A stretch of 64,000 bases of DNA from CAJBVG01 sp943372995. Lineage in GTDB: Bacteria > Bacteroidota > Bacteroidia > Sphingobacteriales > Sphingobacteriaceae. The notes beneath the pieces were generated by a model. The model saw only the letters and a program-made list of their open reading frames with translations, did no database searches and was not told the origin of the DNA. Position 1 is the first letter of the stretch; every line of letters starts with the position of its first letter. This document shows positions 53,239 to 61,559 of this stretch, piece after piece. The position numbers and the translations under genes were made by a program. The stretch is from assembly GCA_943372995.1 (NCBI GenBank), contig CALSAQ010000001.1:754563-818562 (forward strand). Reading direction: 5' to 3'.

Positions 53239-53511
53239 CTTTGTCATAATTGTAATAAATGGACTAAAAGAGTTGGTCTAGAATCTGATACCTGTGAACA
53301 TTGTGGTGCGTTATTAGACGAACATCGTTTAAAGAACAGAGAAGAGAAACACAAAATAAAAAAACAAAGCGAGGCAGAAAGTTTATTCTTTATCAGAGAA
53401 GAAGATTCTGAACGCAAAAGAAAACTAAAAAAAGCAGCGGTCTGGGGACGGCTGCTTTTTTTTATCCTACTATTTGCTACAATTTTAATAGTGTTTCTTT
53501 CGCATGGATGA
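53224..53511 (+). CDS. Small zinc-ribbon membrane protein
   Basis: This is a 95-residue protein. A zinc ribbon with two Cys pairs (CHNC at 7-10, CEHC at 24-27) is followed by a charged linker and one C-terminal transmembrane helix (about 74-93), so it should be tail-anchored with the ribbon in the cytoplasm. Function is unknown. Two oddities: the first codons are a repeat unit of the upstream word array, so the exact start among identical ATGAGTAATGAG copies is decided only by frame; and the codons before and within the TM helix form a perfect terminator hairpin (53427-53463). Confidence 0.7.
   Translation: MSNEQLCHNCNKWTKRVGLESDTCEHCGALLDEHRLKNREEKHKIKKQSEAESLFFIREEDSERKRKLKKAAVWGRLLFFILLFATILIVFLSHG
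53427..53463. terminator. Strong terminator hairpin inside the zinc-ribbon gene, probably for the AraC gene
   Basis: AAAAAAAGCAGC (53427-53438) and GCTGCTTTTTTT (53451-53462) are perfect 12-bp arms, with a further GTC/GAC pairing inside the loop. It lies 50 bp past the AraC stop on the minus strand, where it has a seven-T tract. On the plus strand it also looks like a terminator but lies 48 bp before the stop codon. Confidence 0.88.
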
Positions 53512-53513
53512 TA

Positions 53514-54518
53514 TTACTGTCTTTTAAACGCTCCTGGACTTAAGCCTGTATTTCGTTTGAAGCTTCTATGAAAGCTCTCGGTATTTGAGTAGCCTAACAA
53601 ATATGCTACTTCCTTTAATTGCAATTGTTTTTGTTTTAATAAATTCTTTGCTTGAGCAATTTGATGTTCTTCTACCAAGGAATGGTACAATATGTTTTCT
53701 TCTTTTAATTTACGTTGAAGTGTTCTAGCGCTTAGGTGCAACATGGCTGCAACTTCTTCAAGTTTGGGTAGATAAAAAGAATTTTTATTCATCAATATTG
53801 CTTTTACCTTATCCGAATACTTCTCCACTCCTACTATCTCTTTTAATCGCTCTTCACAAAAGCTAAGCATGTGTTCGTATATCACTTTATTTGATGTGAT
53901 TACTGGTAATTCTGAATCTGATTTATAAAATACCAGTTGATTAAACTCTGCAGCATCTTTATACTTACCAAATACACGCTCATAATCTGCTTGATATTTT
54001 TTATTAATTACTCTACTAAAGCTAGCCTGAGCTAATGGAATGGTTCTCCCACTTAGAAATGCTGTTAACGACATGGTTAAACTCATTGCATGATCACAAG
54101 CTTGCCAAGCCGTTTCTTCACTAATTAATAGCCACTCCTTATTTGGATAATAATTTATCTTTACCAACTCTTTTTCTTCTTTCAGTTCATAATAAAACAT
54201 ATCCCCCATCAATAAAGAAAAAGAACAAAAACTATCCCACGCTTCTTTTAAATTACTCGCACTTTGAGTAAGTCCAGCAATCCAACTTAATGCCGAAAAA
54301 CTTATGTTCTTACCGAAACTTAGTCCTAATAAGGGGTAATTCGAAGCCTTTATAATAGCTTTCCAAAAGCGTATTCCATATTCTGCATCCACCATATCTT
54401 GCTCATCAACCACCTCATCTAAATTGAATTCTGCCAAACGAAATATCTCCTCCTCTGTATATCCAAAGGACTGCATGTTTCGGGCTAAATTGATAAGTAT
54501 CTCTTTATGGGCACGCAT
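53514..54518 (-). CDS. AraC family transcriptional regulator
   Basis: This is a 334-residue regulator. The N-terminal two thirds match the AraC-type arabinose-binding-like domain found in OruR/ArgR-like regulators (WKAIIKASNYPLLGLSFGK...). The C-terminal ~100 residues are an HTH_18 domain with two helix-turn-helices (LEEVAAMLHLSARTLQRKLKEE and LKEVAYLLGYSNTESFHRSF), ending FKRNTGLSPGAFKRQ. It is divergent from the DUF4345 gene, a plausible target. Its terminator appears to lie within the convergent zinc-ribbon gene. Confidence 0.92.
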   Translation of the reverse strand: MRAHKEILINLARNMQSFGYTEEEIFRLAEFNLDEVVDEQDMVDAEYGIRFWKAIIKASNYPLLGLSFGKNISFSALSWIAGLTQSASNLKEAWDSFCSFSLLMGDMFYYELKEEKELVKINYYPNKEWLLISEETAWQACDHAMSLTMSLTAFLSGRTIPLAQASFSRVINKKYQADYERVFGKYKDAAEFNQLVFYKSDSELPVITSNKVIYEHMLSFCEERLKEIVGVEKYSDKVKAILMNKNSFYLPKLEEVAAMLHLSARTLQRKLKEENILYHSLVEEHQIAQAKNLLKQKQLQLKEVAYLLGYSNTESFHRSFKRNTGLSPGAFKRQ

Positions 54519-54605
54519 GTCGTAATGTGTCTATGGCTTGTCGCTAAATGTCAACTCGAAAAATAGCAATCTGTCCATTTTTGCATAAAAATAAACATAA
54601 AGAAT

Positions 54606-55007
54606 ATGCAATCGAATAAAATCATTAAAATCTCTAGTTCTATTGTTATGGTATTATCCATACTTGGAATATGTAGTGTAAGCATTATGGCATTTTTCAG
54701 CCCACAATCGGTAATGGATTTAGTACAAATGAAAATCACGAATAACGATGCGATGAGCTCTATACGTGGTGTTTATGGCGGTGCAGGTATCGCTATATTA
54801 ACTGTGATGATTCATTTATGGAGAACTGACCTCAAGAAAGGAATGTTATTTCTGAGTATTTTCTGGGGTTCATATGCACTATCTCGTTTTATCACTATTA
54901 TGGCAGAAGGTCCGTTAGGTGCATTTGGCACACAATGGATTTATACGGAAAGTTTCTTGTGCATTATTGCCTTATTTTTGTACTTCAAATCGGAGAAAAA
55001 CAGTTGA
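54606..55007 (+). CDS. DUF4345 family membrane protein
   Basis: This is a 133-residue protein with four hydrophobic helices (about 8-31, 55-70, 79-97 and 110-126). The pattern SIRGVYGGAGIAILTVMIHLW followed by SYALSRFITIMAEGP is typical of DUF4345. Function is unknown. It is divergent from the AraC regulator with an 87-bp spacer, which suggests control by that regulator. Confidence 0.82.
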   Translation: MQSNKIIKISSSIVMVLSILGICSVSIMAFFSPQSVMDLVQMKITNNDAMSSIRGVYGGAGIAILTVMIHLWRTDLKKGMLFLSIFWGSYALSRFITIMAEGPLGAFGTQWIYTESFLCIIALFLYFKSEKNS

Positions 55008-55070
55008 TCGTTAAGGTTTAACCCTTATTTTATTCATTAGTATTTAGTATTTTCGTGCAATCTATTGAGC

Positions 55071-55631
55071 ATGAAAATACTATTTTACGTACTAGGCTTT
55101 ATTGCCACCTGTTTCTTAGGCTTCTATGTTATTGGCTTAGTAAAACCTACTGTTAATTATCAAAACGAGATAACCATTAATCGCCCTATAGAACAATCTT
55201 GGGCGGTATATTCCAACGAACAGCTCTTAAGTCAGTGGATGCAAGGCTTCCAACGTTTAGAAAAACAAAAACTAAATCCCTTCGATGTTGGTGCCGAATA
55301 TAAAATCATTTTAAAAGAAGAAGGTCAAGAGTTCGAACTCCAATATAAAGTAATCAATTGTATACCTAATCAATTGTACGAATTCGAATTAAGCAATCCA
55401 TTATTAAAAAACCATGTGAAGATTGAATTCAAATCGTCGCAAACATATACTACACAAATTTTTTCTTCTAATACCGTGTATGCAAACAACTGGTTTTTAC
55501 GTTCTCTATTTGTTTTTTTTAAAGGGCAATTCAAATCTCAAGAAGAATTAAATCTTCAAGCATTAAAAAAATTGGTAGAATTAGATCCAAGCATTGCCAT
55601 TCAAAACGAAAATGAAGAACCTAGTATATGA
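55071..55631 (+). CDS. SRPBCC/polyketide-cyclase-like protein with membrane anchor
   Basis: This is a 186-residue protein. An N-terminal transmembrane helix (about 3-22) is followed by an SRPBCC domain (NEITINRPIEQSWAVYSNEQLLSQWMQGFQRLEKQ, then beta strands with ELQYKVINCIPNQLYEFEL). The domain may bind a lipid-like ligand at the membrane surface. A TTG at 55065 would add two residues; the ATG at 55071 is preferred. Function is unknown. Confidence 0.8.
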   Translation: MKILFYVLGFIATCFLGFYVIGLVKPTVNYQNEITINRPIEQSWAVYSNEQLLSQWMQGFQRLEKQKLNPFDVGAEYKIILKEEGQEFELQYKVINCIPNQLYEFELSNPLLKNHVKIEFKSSQTYTTQIFSSNTVYANNWFLRSLFVFFKGQFKSQEELNLQALKKLVELDPSIAIQNENEEPSI

Positions 55632-55676
55632 CAATAATCATTTAATATTATAAACACTCCCCTTAATTTTGAACCG

Positions 55677-56219
55677 ATGAAAAAACTAATCTTATTCATT
55701 TGCATTGTATTATTTGCAAAATTCAATTACGCACAAGGTCTTAGCTATGGGATCAAAGGCGGATTAAACTACTCGAACATTTACAGTACTGGTTTAAATA
55801 CCGATTTCAAGCAAGGCTTCCATGCTGGAGTTTATGCGAAATTTAACCTAGTTGTTATTGCTCTTCAACCCGAATTATTGTTCTCTCAAAGAGGATATAT
55901 TGAATCGGGCAACAAAGAAGTAACTTTAAACTACTTAGATCTTCCTGTAATGTTAAAAGTTAAAATTTTCCCTATGGTTACTATCGATGCTGGCCCTCAA
56001 TTCTCTGTGTTGCTAGACGAAGCCATAGACGCTATAGGAAACATCAATCCTGTAATGCCTAGCTACAATAAAGCAGATGTAAGTGGAGCTTTTGGTGCTT
56101 CGGTACAAGTATGGCGATTAGGTGCCTCTGCCAGATATATAGTTGGATTTACAGAACTTGAAAAACTTACCACCTCTAAAAACCAAATGTTCCAATTATC
56201 TTTATCACTTAAATTATAA
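55677..56219 (+). CDS. Outer membrane beta-barrel protein (OMP_b-brl_2-like porin family)
   Basis: This is a 180-residue exported protein. The signal peptide (about 1-19, FNYAQ) is followed by an eight-strand-type barrel pattern: GLSYGIKGGLNYSNIY, FHAGVYAKFN, LQPELLFSQRGY, LNYLDLPVMLKVK and VTIDAGPQFSVLL, ending QLSLSLKL. This is the PorT-like/OMP_b-brl_2 pattern common in Bacteroidota. Function is unknown. It lies 1 bp before the CoA-transferase gene. Confidence 0.85.
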   Translation: MKKLILFICIVLFAKFNYAQGLSYGIKGGLNYSNIYSTGLNTDFKQGFHAGVYAKFNLVVIALQPELLFSQRGYIESGNKEVTLNYLDLPVMLKVKIFPMVTIDAGPQFSVLLDEAIDAIGNINPVMPSYNKADVSGAFGASVQVWRLGASARYIVGFTELEKLTTSKNQMFQLSLSLKL

Positions 56220-56220
56220 T

Positions 56221-57480
56221 ATGATTATCTGTTCTGCTGAAGAAGCTGTAAAAAAAATTAAATCAAACGATAGAGTATTTATTCATAGTGTTGCAGCTGC
56301 ACCGCAACAGCTTATTAAAGCCATGTGTGCTCGTAAAAGCGAGCTTCAGCAGGTTAACATTGTTCACCTACATACAGAAGGTGAAGCTCCATATACCGCA
56401 CCAGAAATGGAAGGCCATTTTAAACTAGATGCCTTCTTTATTGGTGCCAACGCACGTAAAGCCATTCAAGAAAAACGTGCTGATTTTATTCCGGTATTTC
56501 TTTCAGAAGTACCTCTACTATTTAAACAAAATATATTACCTCTCGATGTTGCTCTTATCCATGTTTCGCCTCCAGATGCTCATGGATATTGCAGTTTAGG
56601 TGTTTCTGTAGATACCAGTTTAACAGCGGTTGAATATGCGAAACTGGTAATCGCACAAATAAACCCTAATATGCCTAGAACACATGGAGATGGGATGATT
56701 CATAAAAGCAGAATAGATTTTGCTATCGAGTGCAACGACGCTCTACCTGAAATGCATCCTCATCCTATTACTGAGATTGAAAAAAATATTGGTAAAAATG
56801 TAGCTGAATTAATCGACAATGGTGCATGTTTACAAATGGGTATTGGTGCCATTCCCGATGCTGTACTTTCTTGCCTAGGCGACCATAAAGATTTAGGTAT
56901 ACACACCGAAATGTTTTCTGATGGTTTAATCGATTTATTCAACAAAGGGGCAATTACAGGAAGCAAAAAGAAAATAGATAAAAATCAAATCGTTGCTACT
57001 TTTGCTTATGGCAGCAAAAAAGTATACGATTTTTTAAACGACAATCCTCTCGTAAAAATGCGAGATGTTATTTATGTAAACTCTCCTTTAAACATCTACA
57101 AAAACGATAAGGTTACTGCTATTAATTCTGCATTAGAAATAGATTTAACAGGTCAGATTTGTGCCGATTCCATTGGAAATAAAATGTATTCGGGTATTGG
57201 CGGACAAATGGATTTCATGCGTGCTGCTGCTATATCTCACGAAGGAAAACCTATTATTGCAATGCCTTCAGTAACCAATAAAGGAGAATCGAAAATTGTA
57301 TTCAACTTAAAACCTGGTGCTGGTGTGGTTACTACACGTGGACATGTTCACTATGTGGTGACCGAATACGGAGCAGTAAATTTATTTGGTAAAAATTTAG
57401 AACAAAGAGCCAAAGCGCTTATTAGTATTGCCCATCCCAATCATCGAGAAGCTTTACTCCAATCTTTTCACGAAAAATAA
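56221..57480 (+). CDS. Acetyl-CoA hydrolase/CoA-transferase family enzyme (4-hydroxybutyrate CoA-transferase-like)
   Basis: This is a 419-residue enzyme of CoA-transferase family I (acetyl-CoA hydrolase/transferase). The conserved region LQMGIGAIPDAVLSCLGDHKDLGIHTEMFSDG includes the catalytic Glu in HTEM, and the C-terminal region has IGGQMDFMRAAAISHEGKPI. It moves CoA between acetate and another carboxylic acid; the acceptor is not certain. An upstream ATG at 56143 lies in the porin gene, so 56221, 1 bp after that stop, is chosen. It is followed by the flavoprotein gene after 3 bp. Confidence 0.88.
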   Translation: MIICSAEEAVKKIKSNDRVFIHSVAAAPQQLIKAMCARKSELQQVNIVHLHTEGEAPYTAPEMEGHFKLDAFFIGANARKAIQEKRADFIPVFLSEVPLLFKQNILPLDVALIHVSPPDAHGYCSLGVSVDTSLTAVEYAKLVIAQINPNMPRTHGDGMIHKSRIDFAIECNDALPEMHPHPITEIEKNIGKNVAELIDNGACLQMGIGAIPDAVLSCLGDHKDLGIHTEMFSDGLIDLFNKGAITGSKKKIDKNQIVATFAYGSKKVYDFLNDNPLVKMRDVIYVNSPLNIYKNDKVTAINSALEIDLTGQICADSIGNKMYSGIGGQMDFMRAAAISHEGKPIIAMPSVTNKGESKIVFNLKPGAGVVTTRGHVHYVVTEYGAVNLFGKNLEQRAKALISIAHPNHREALLQSFHEK

Positions 57481-57483
57481 AAT

Positions 57484-58677
57484 ATGGAAATAGATGCTGT
57501 AGTTATTGGTGGTGGTGCATGTGGATTGATGTGTGCAGTACAAGCAGGGTACCTTGGTAAAAAGGTGTTAGTAGTGGAACACATCGACAAAGTGGGTGCA
57601 AAGATTTTAATCTCTGGTGGTGGTCGTTGTAATTACACCAATTTATACAGCTCTCCAGCTAATTTTATTTCTCAAAACGAACATTTTGCAAAGTCTGCAT
57701 TATCTCAATGGACCGTTGATGATACCGTACAATTCTTTTCTATGTTTGGTATTGAAGGGAAAGAAAAAACATTAGGTCAACTCTTCCCTACCAGTAATAA
57801 AGCATCTGATATAGTTAAAGCTTTTGAAAATTTAATTGAGGAACTCGGACAAGAAATCTATACCAACACATCAGTCATCAGCATAACAAATCAAGGAGAA
57901 CATTTTGCGCTGGTATTAGATCGAGCAGGAAAAAAAATAAACATCGAATGCAAAAATGTAGTAATTGCTACTGGTGGTTTACCTATACCCAAAATGGGTG
58001 CAACAGATTTTGCTTTTCAAATAGCGAAACAGTTTGATATTAAAATTACAAAAACCGCCCCTGCTCTAGTACCTTTAGTTATTGGGCATAAAGACCGAGA
58101 GTGGTTTGAAGCCATGAGTGGTACAAGCGTTTTTGCTAATGTGAGTTATGAAGACGTTTCATTCGAAGAAAATATTTTGTTTACACATTGGGGCTTAAGC
58201 GGACCAGCCATTTTACAAATATCATCCTATTGGCGCGCACCTCATCCTATATATATTGATTTTCTTCCCAATCAATCCATCAAACAATTGATTGAGGAAA
58301 CACGAATGAGCAACGGAAAAAAATTACTACAAAATTTCTTAAGTGTTTTCCTTCCGAATAAATTAACTGATGCTTTGAAAATTTATTTGCCTTACGATAA
58401 GAATTTAGCTTCATTGAGTAATGTTGAACTTGAATTAATTGAAAACACTATTCATCATTTTGAAGTTATACCAGCAGGCGATAAAGGTTATGACAAGGCT
58501 GAGGTGATGAGAGGTGGTATAGACACTAATGAACTATCATCAAAATCATTAGAATCGAAAAAAGTACCAGGGCTCTTCTTCGGAGGCGAATGTGTCGATG
58601 TAACAGGCTGGTTGGGTGGTTATAATTTCCAATGGGCTTGGGCTTCTGGCTATGTGATTGCTCAAAATCTTCATTAA
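57484..58677 (+). CDS. HI0933-family flavoprotein (NAD(P)/FAD-dependent oxidoreductase)
   Basis: This is a 397-residue FAD protein of the HI0933/YhiN family. The N-terminal dinucleotide-binding motif VVIGGGACGLMCAV, the family-specific ILISGGGRCNYTN, the middle IATGGLPIPKMGATDFAF and the C-terminal FFGGECVDVTGWLGGYNFQWA are all present. The physiological substrate of the family is unknown. It lies between the CoA-transferase (3 bp) and nuoA (26 bp). Confidence 0.93.
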   Translation: MEIDAVVIGGGACGLMCAVQAGYLGKKVLVVEHIDKVGAKILISGGGRCNYTNLYSSPANFISQNEHFAKSALSQWTVDDTVQFFSMFGIEGKEKTLGQLFPTSNKASDIVKAFENLIEELGQEIYTNTSVISITNQGEHFALVLDRAGKKINIECKNVVIATGGLPIPKMGATDFAFQIAKQFDIKITKTAPALVPLVIGHKDREWFEAMSGTSVFANVSYEDVSFEENILFTHWGLSGPAILQISSYWRAPHPIYIDFLPNQSIKQLIEETRMSNGKKLLQNFLSVFLPNKLTDALKIYLPYDKNLASLSNVELELIENTIHHFEVIPAGDKGYDKAEVMRGGIDTNELSSKSLESKKVPGLFFGGECVDVTGWLGGYNFQWAWASGYVIAQNLH

Positions 58678-58692
58678 GCTCAATATTATTCT

Positions 58693-58700
58693 TATTTTTG
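58693..58700 (+). promoter_or_regulatory. -7 promoter-like element directly before nuoA
   Basis: TATTTTTG fits TAnnTTTG and ends 3 bp before the nuoA ATG. If used, the nuoA transcript would be leaderless or nearly so. Confidence 0.4.
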
Positions 58701-58703
58701 ACT

Positions 58704-59309
58704 ATGCAAACGAGCGAAGAACTAAGCGAATTTGGTAAAATACTAGTATTCATGCTTTTAGGAATATGCTTCATGCTGCTGGGCATGGGTATAAACGCAT
58801 TGCTAAAAAAGAAAAATCCTAATGCCATAAAGAACTCTAGCTACGAATGTGGTGAGATTACCGAGGGGCCTTCGAGAACTCCCTTCAACATGAGGTTCTA
58901 TATTATTGCAATCATTTTCTTATTGTTTGATATCGAATTAGTTTTTCTTTTTCCATGGTCGACCATCTTTGCCGATAAAAATTTATTAGCCACTGTTCCC
59001 CATTGGGCAATGTTCAATATGATTGAGATGAGCATTTTTATTATCATTTTATTATTGGGCTTAGCTTATGTTTGGAGGAAAGGCGATTTAGAATGGATTC
59101 GTCCGAATATTATAATGCCTAACAGCAATAGTAAGGTTCCAAAATCATTATACGAACAAATTAATGCTATCCAATATCAGGTTAAAGCATTTAAATTAGC
59201 AGAAAAATTAGAGGTAGAAAAAAGTACAAGTACCGCTGCATCGCCAGCACCAACAACAGTTCGCCGTCCGCCTTTTCGTTCGGCAGTAAAAAAAGAGAAC
59301 AATGACTAA
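58704..59309 (+). CDS. nuoA: NADH-quinone oxidoreductase subunit A, with C-terminal extension
   Basis: This is a small membrane subunit of respiratory complex I. Residues 1-125 match NuoA: three transmembrane helices with SSYECGEITEGPSRTPFNMRFYIIA and FLLFDIELVFLFPW (conserved acidic residues in the second helix). The protein is 201 residues, roughly 70 longer than usual: after YVWRKGDLEWIRP there is a polar tail with a coiled-coil-like stretch and a Ser/Ala/Pro-Thr-rich end (SPAPTTVRRPPF). A start at 58632 inside the flavoprotein gene is rejected. It overlaps nuoB by 8 bp. Confidence 0.92.
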   Translation: MQTSEELSEFGKILVFMLLGICFMLLGMGINALLKKKNPNAIKNSSYECGEITEGPSRTPFNMRFYIIAIIFLLFDIELVFLFPWSTIFADKNLLATVPHWAMFNMIEMSIFIIILLLGLAYVWRKGDLEWIRPNIIMPNSNSKVPKSLYEQINAIQYQVKAFKLAEKLEVEKSTSTAASPAPTTVRRPPFRSAVKKENND

Positions 59310-59787
59310 ACTCCCACATCAATTGGAACGCGAAGGCGTAGTAGTGACCAAGCTCGAAGAGCTACTCAATTGGGCACGCTTATCTTCGTTGTGGCCTATG
59401 GGTTTTGGTTTAGCTTGTTGTGCAATGGAGTTTATGGATACTCAATCGGGGAATTTCGATTTAGAACGTTTCGGTGTTTTTCCTCGCCCCTCTCCTCGCC
59501 AATCGGATGTGATGATTGTTGCAGGAACAGTAACCTTTAAAATGGCCGACAGAATAAAACGATTATATGAACAAATGCCTGAACCACGATATGTGATTTC
59601 TATGGGATCTTGTTCTAATTGCGGTGGACCATATTGGCAACACGGCTATCATGTAGTTAAAGGTGTGGATCAAATTATACCTGTTGATGTGTACGTACAA
59701 GGATGCCCTCCTCGTCCGGAAGCATTAATCGGTGGAATATTAGAATTACAGAAAAAAATAAAAGGCGAAGCCATAATGAATCAGTAA
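59302..59787 (+). CDS. nuoB: NADH-quinone oxidoreductase subunit B
   Basis: This is the complex I subunit that holds iron-sulfur cluster N2. The 161 residues carry the cluster cysteines in GLACCAMEFM (the tandem CC), GSCSNCGGPYWQ and QGCPPRPEAL. It overlaps nuoA by 8 bp and its stop overlaps the purK start by 1 bp. nuoC and the rest of the complex I genes do not follow. Confidence 0.96.
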   Translation: MTKLPHQLEREGVVVTKLEELLNWARLSSLWPMGFGLACCAMEFMDTQSGNFDLERFGVFPRPSPRQSDVMIVAGTVTFKMADRIKRLYEQMPEPRYVISMGSCSNCGGPYWQHGYHVVKGVDQIIPVDVYVQGCPPRPEALIGGILELQKKIKGEAIMNQ

Positions 59788-60932
59788 TGAACAAAACATT
59801 TTACGGAAATTTAAAAGTAGGAATTCTTGGTGGCGGACAGTTGGGAAGGATGTGGATTCAAAATGCATTAAACTATAACGTAAGCTGCCATGTTATCGAT
59901 CCCGATGCCAATGCACCTTGTAAAAATATTTGCGAAAAATTTACTCAAGGAGAGTTAACCGATTTCGACACCGTATACCAATTCGGAAAAGAAGTTGACT
60001 TAATTACGATCGAAATTGAAAAAGTAAATGTTGAAGCGCTAGAAAAATTAGAATCCGAAGGGAAAATGGTATTTCCTCAACCTGCCATCATCAAAATGAT
60101 TAGAGATAAAGGCGTGCAAAAGCAATGGATGAAAGACCATGGTATCCCTACATCAGATTTTATACTCATCGAAAATAAATCGGAAATAGAAAAACTCAAC
60201 TGGTCTATGCCCTATGTGCAGAAGCTTAGAAAAGATGGCTACGATGGAAAAGGTGTGCAAATCATGAGAAGTAAAGACGATTTAGCACAAGCCTTTGATG
60301 CCCCTTCATTAGCAGAGCGCATGGTCGATTTCGAAAAAGAAATTGCTGTAATTGTTGCGAGAAATAGCAACGGTGAATGCAAAACTTTTCCAGTAGTTGA
60401 AATGGATTTTCACCCGACAGCAAACTTAGTTGAGTTTTTAGTAAGCCCAGCGAATATTTCTGAATATGTTGCTTTACAAGCTGAAAATTTAGCGATAAAA
60501 ATTGCTGAAGAGCTAGAGCTGGTGGGTTTATTAGCCGTAGAAATGTTCTTAACTAAAGACGGGAAAATACTGGTAAACGAAATGGCTCCACGCCCACATA
60601 ATAGCGGACATCAAACTATTGAAGGAAATATGAGTTCGCAATTTGAGCAGCATTTAAGAGCCATATTTAATCAGCCATTAGGCAACACCGATGCTAAATA
60701 CCATTCGGTAATGATTAATTTATTAGGAGAAGAAGGACATAGTGGAGATGCAGTATATACGGGCATGGAAGAAGCTTTAGCCCTACCAGGAGTATTTGTA
60801 CATTTATACGGAAAAAAAGTAACTAAGCCTTTCCGTAAAATGGGACACATTACTGTGGTTGATGAAAGCAGAGAAGGTGCAATTAGTAGAGCGAGAATGG
60901 TGAAGGAAATGTTGAAGGTTGTAACTATTTAA
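59787..60932 (+). CDS. purK: 5-(carboxyamino)imidazole ribonucleotide synthase
   Basis: This ATP-grasp enzyme carboxylates AIR to N5-CAIR in purine synthesis. The 381 residues show VGILGGGQLGRMWIQNA, the ATP-grasp YVQKLRKDGYDGKGVQ, and the C-terminal LLAVEMFLTKDGKILVNEMAPRPHNSGHQTIE. An ORF start at 59703 lies within nuoB and is rejected in favour of the ATG at 59787 (TAATG overlap with the nuoB stop). purE follows after 105 bp filled by word arrays. Confidence 0.94.
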   Translation: MNKTFYGNLKVGILGGGQLGRMWIQNALNYNVSCHVIDPDANAPCKNICEKFTQGELTDFDTVYQFGKEVDLITIEIEKVNVEALEKLESEGKMVFPQPAIIKMIRDKGVQKQWMKDHGIPTSDFILIENKSEIEKLNWSMPYVQKLRKDGYDGKGVQIMRSKDDLAQAFDAPSLAERMVDFEKEIAVIVARNSNGECKTFPVVEMDFHPTANLVEFLVSPANISEYVALQAENLAIKIAEELELVGLLAVEMFLTKDGKILVNEMAPRPHNSGHQTIEGNMSSQFEQHLRAIFNQPLGNTDAKYHSVMINLLGEEGHSGDAVYTGMEEALALPGVFVHLYGKKVTKPFRKMGHITVVDESREGAISRARMVKEMLKVVTI

Positions 60933-61036
60933 TTAGCCAATTAGTAAATTAGCCAATGAGCTAATGTTAATTTGGACAATTTGAACAATTAGGATTTAGA
61001 GTTTAGAATTTAGGATTTGTAATTTAGTATTTAGTA
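60932..61036. repeat. Octad then heptad word arrays between purK and purE
   Basis: ATTAGCCA-like 8-bp units (about 60933-60965) are followed by a spacer and then six to seven 7-bp units of AGGATTT/AGAATTT type (about 60990-61035) that reach the purE ATG. The purK stop is adjacent to the first unit. Confidence 0.8.
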
Positions 61037-61037
61037 T

Positions 61038-61544
61038 ATGATTAAAGTAGGAATCATCATGGGAAGCGAATCAGATCTACCAATTATGGAAGAGGCTGCA
61101 TTCATATTAAGTGAGTTAGGTATAGCTTACGAATTAACCGTGGTATCGGCACACAGAACGCCGGAGCGCATGTTCGAGTATGCAAAGACAGCAAGAGCTC
61201 GTGGATTGCAAGTGATTATTGCAGGTGCGGGTGGAGCTGCTCATTTACCAGGTATGGTTGCCTCTTTAACCAGTTTACCTGTAATTGGTGTTCCAGTAAA
61301 ATCATCTAATTCTATTGATGGTTGGGACTCTATTTTATCTATTCTTCAAATGCCTGGTGGAATTCCAGTGGCTACTGTTGCTTTAAATGGAGCAAAGAAC
61401 GCAGGAATTTTAGCCGCACAAATTCTTGGTAGCAACGACCCAATTGTTGGAGAACGTATGGACCAATATAAAGCAGAGTTAAAACATAAAATAGAAAAGT
61501 CGGCCGAAGGAATGAAAGGAAAAGGATTTCACTCTTCTTTTTAA
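61038..61544 (+). CDS. purE: N5-carboxyaminoimidazole ribonucleotide mutase
   Basis: This enzyme converts N5-CAIR to CAIR, the step after PurK. The 168 residues are normal for class I PurE and include GIIMGSESDLPIM, SAHRTPERMFEYA and IAGAGGAAHLPGMVASLT. It directly follows purK, keeping the two consecutive purine steps together. A GNAT gene follows after 15 bp. Confidence 0.97.
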   Translation: MIKVGIIMGSESDLPIMEEAAFILSELGIAYELTVVSAHRTPERMFEYAKTARARGLQVIIAGAGGAAHLPGMVASLTSLPVIGVPVKSSNSIDGWDSILSILQMPGGIPVATVALNGAKNAGILAAQILGSNDPIVGERMDQYKAELKHKIEKSAEGMKGKGFHSSF

Positions 61545-61559
61545 TTTGCTGATAGGCTA

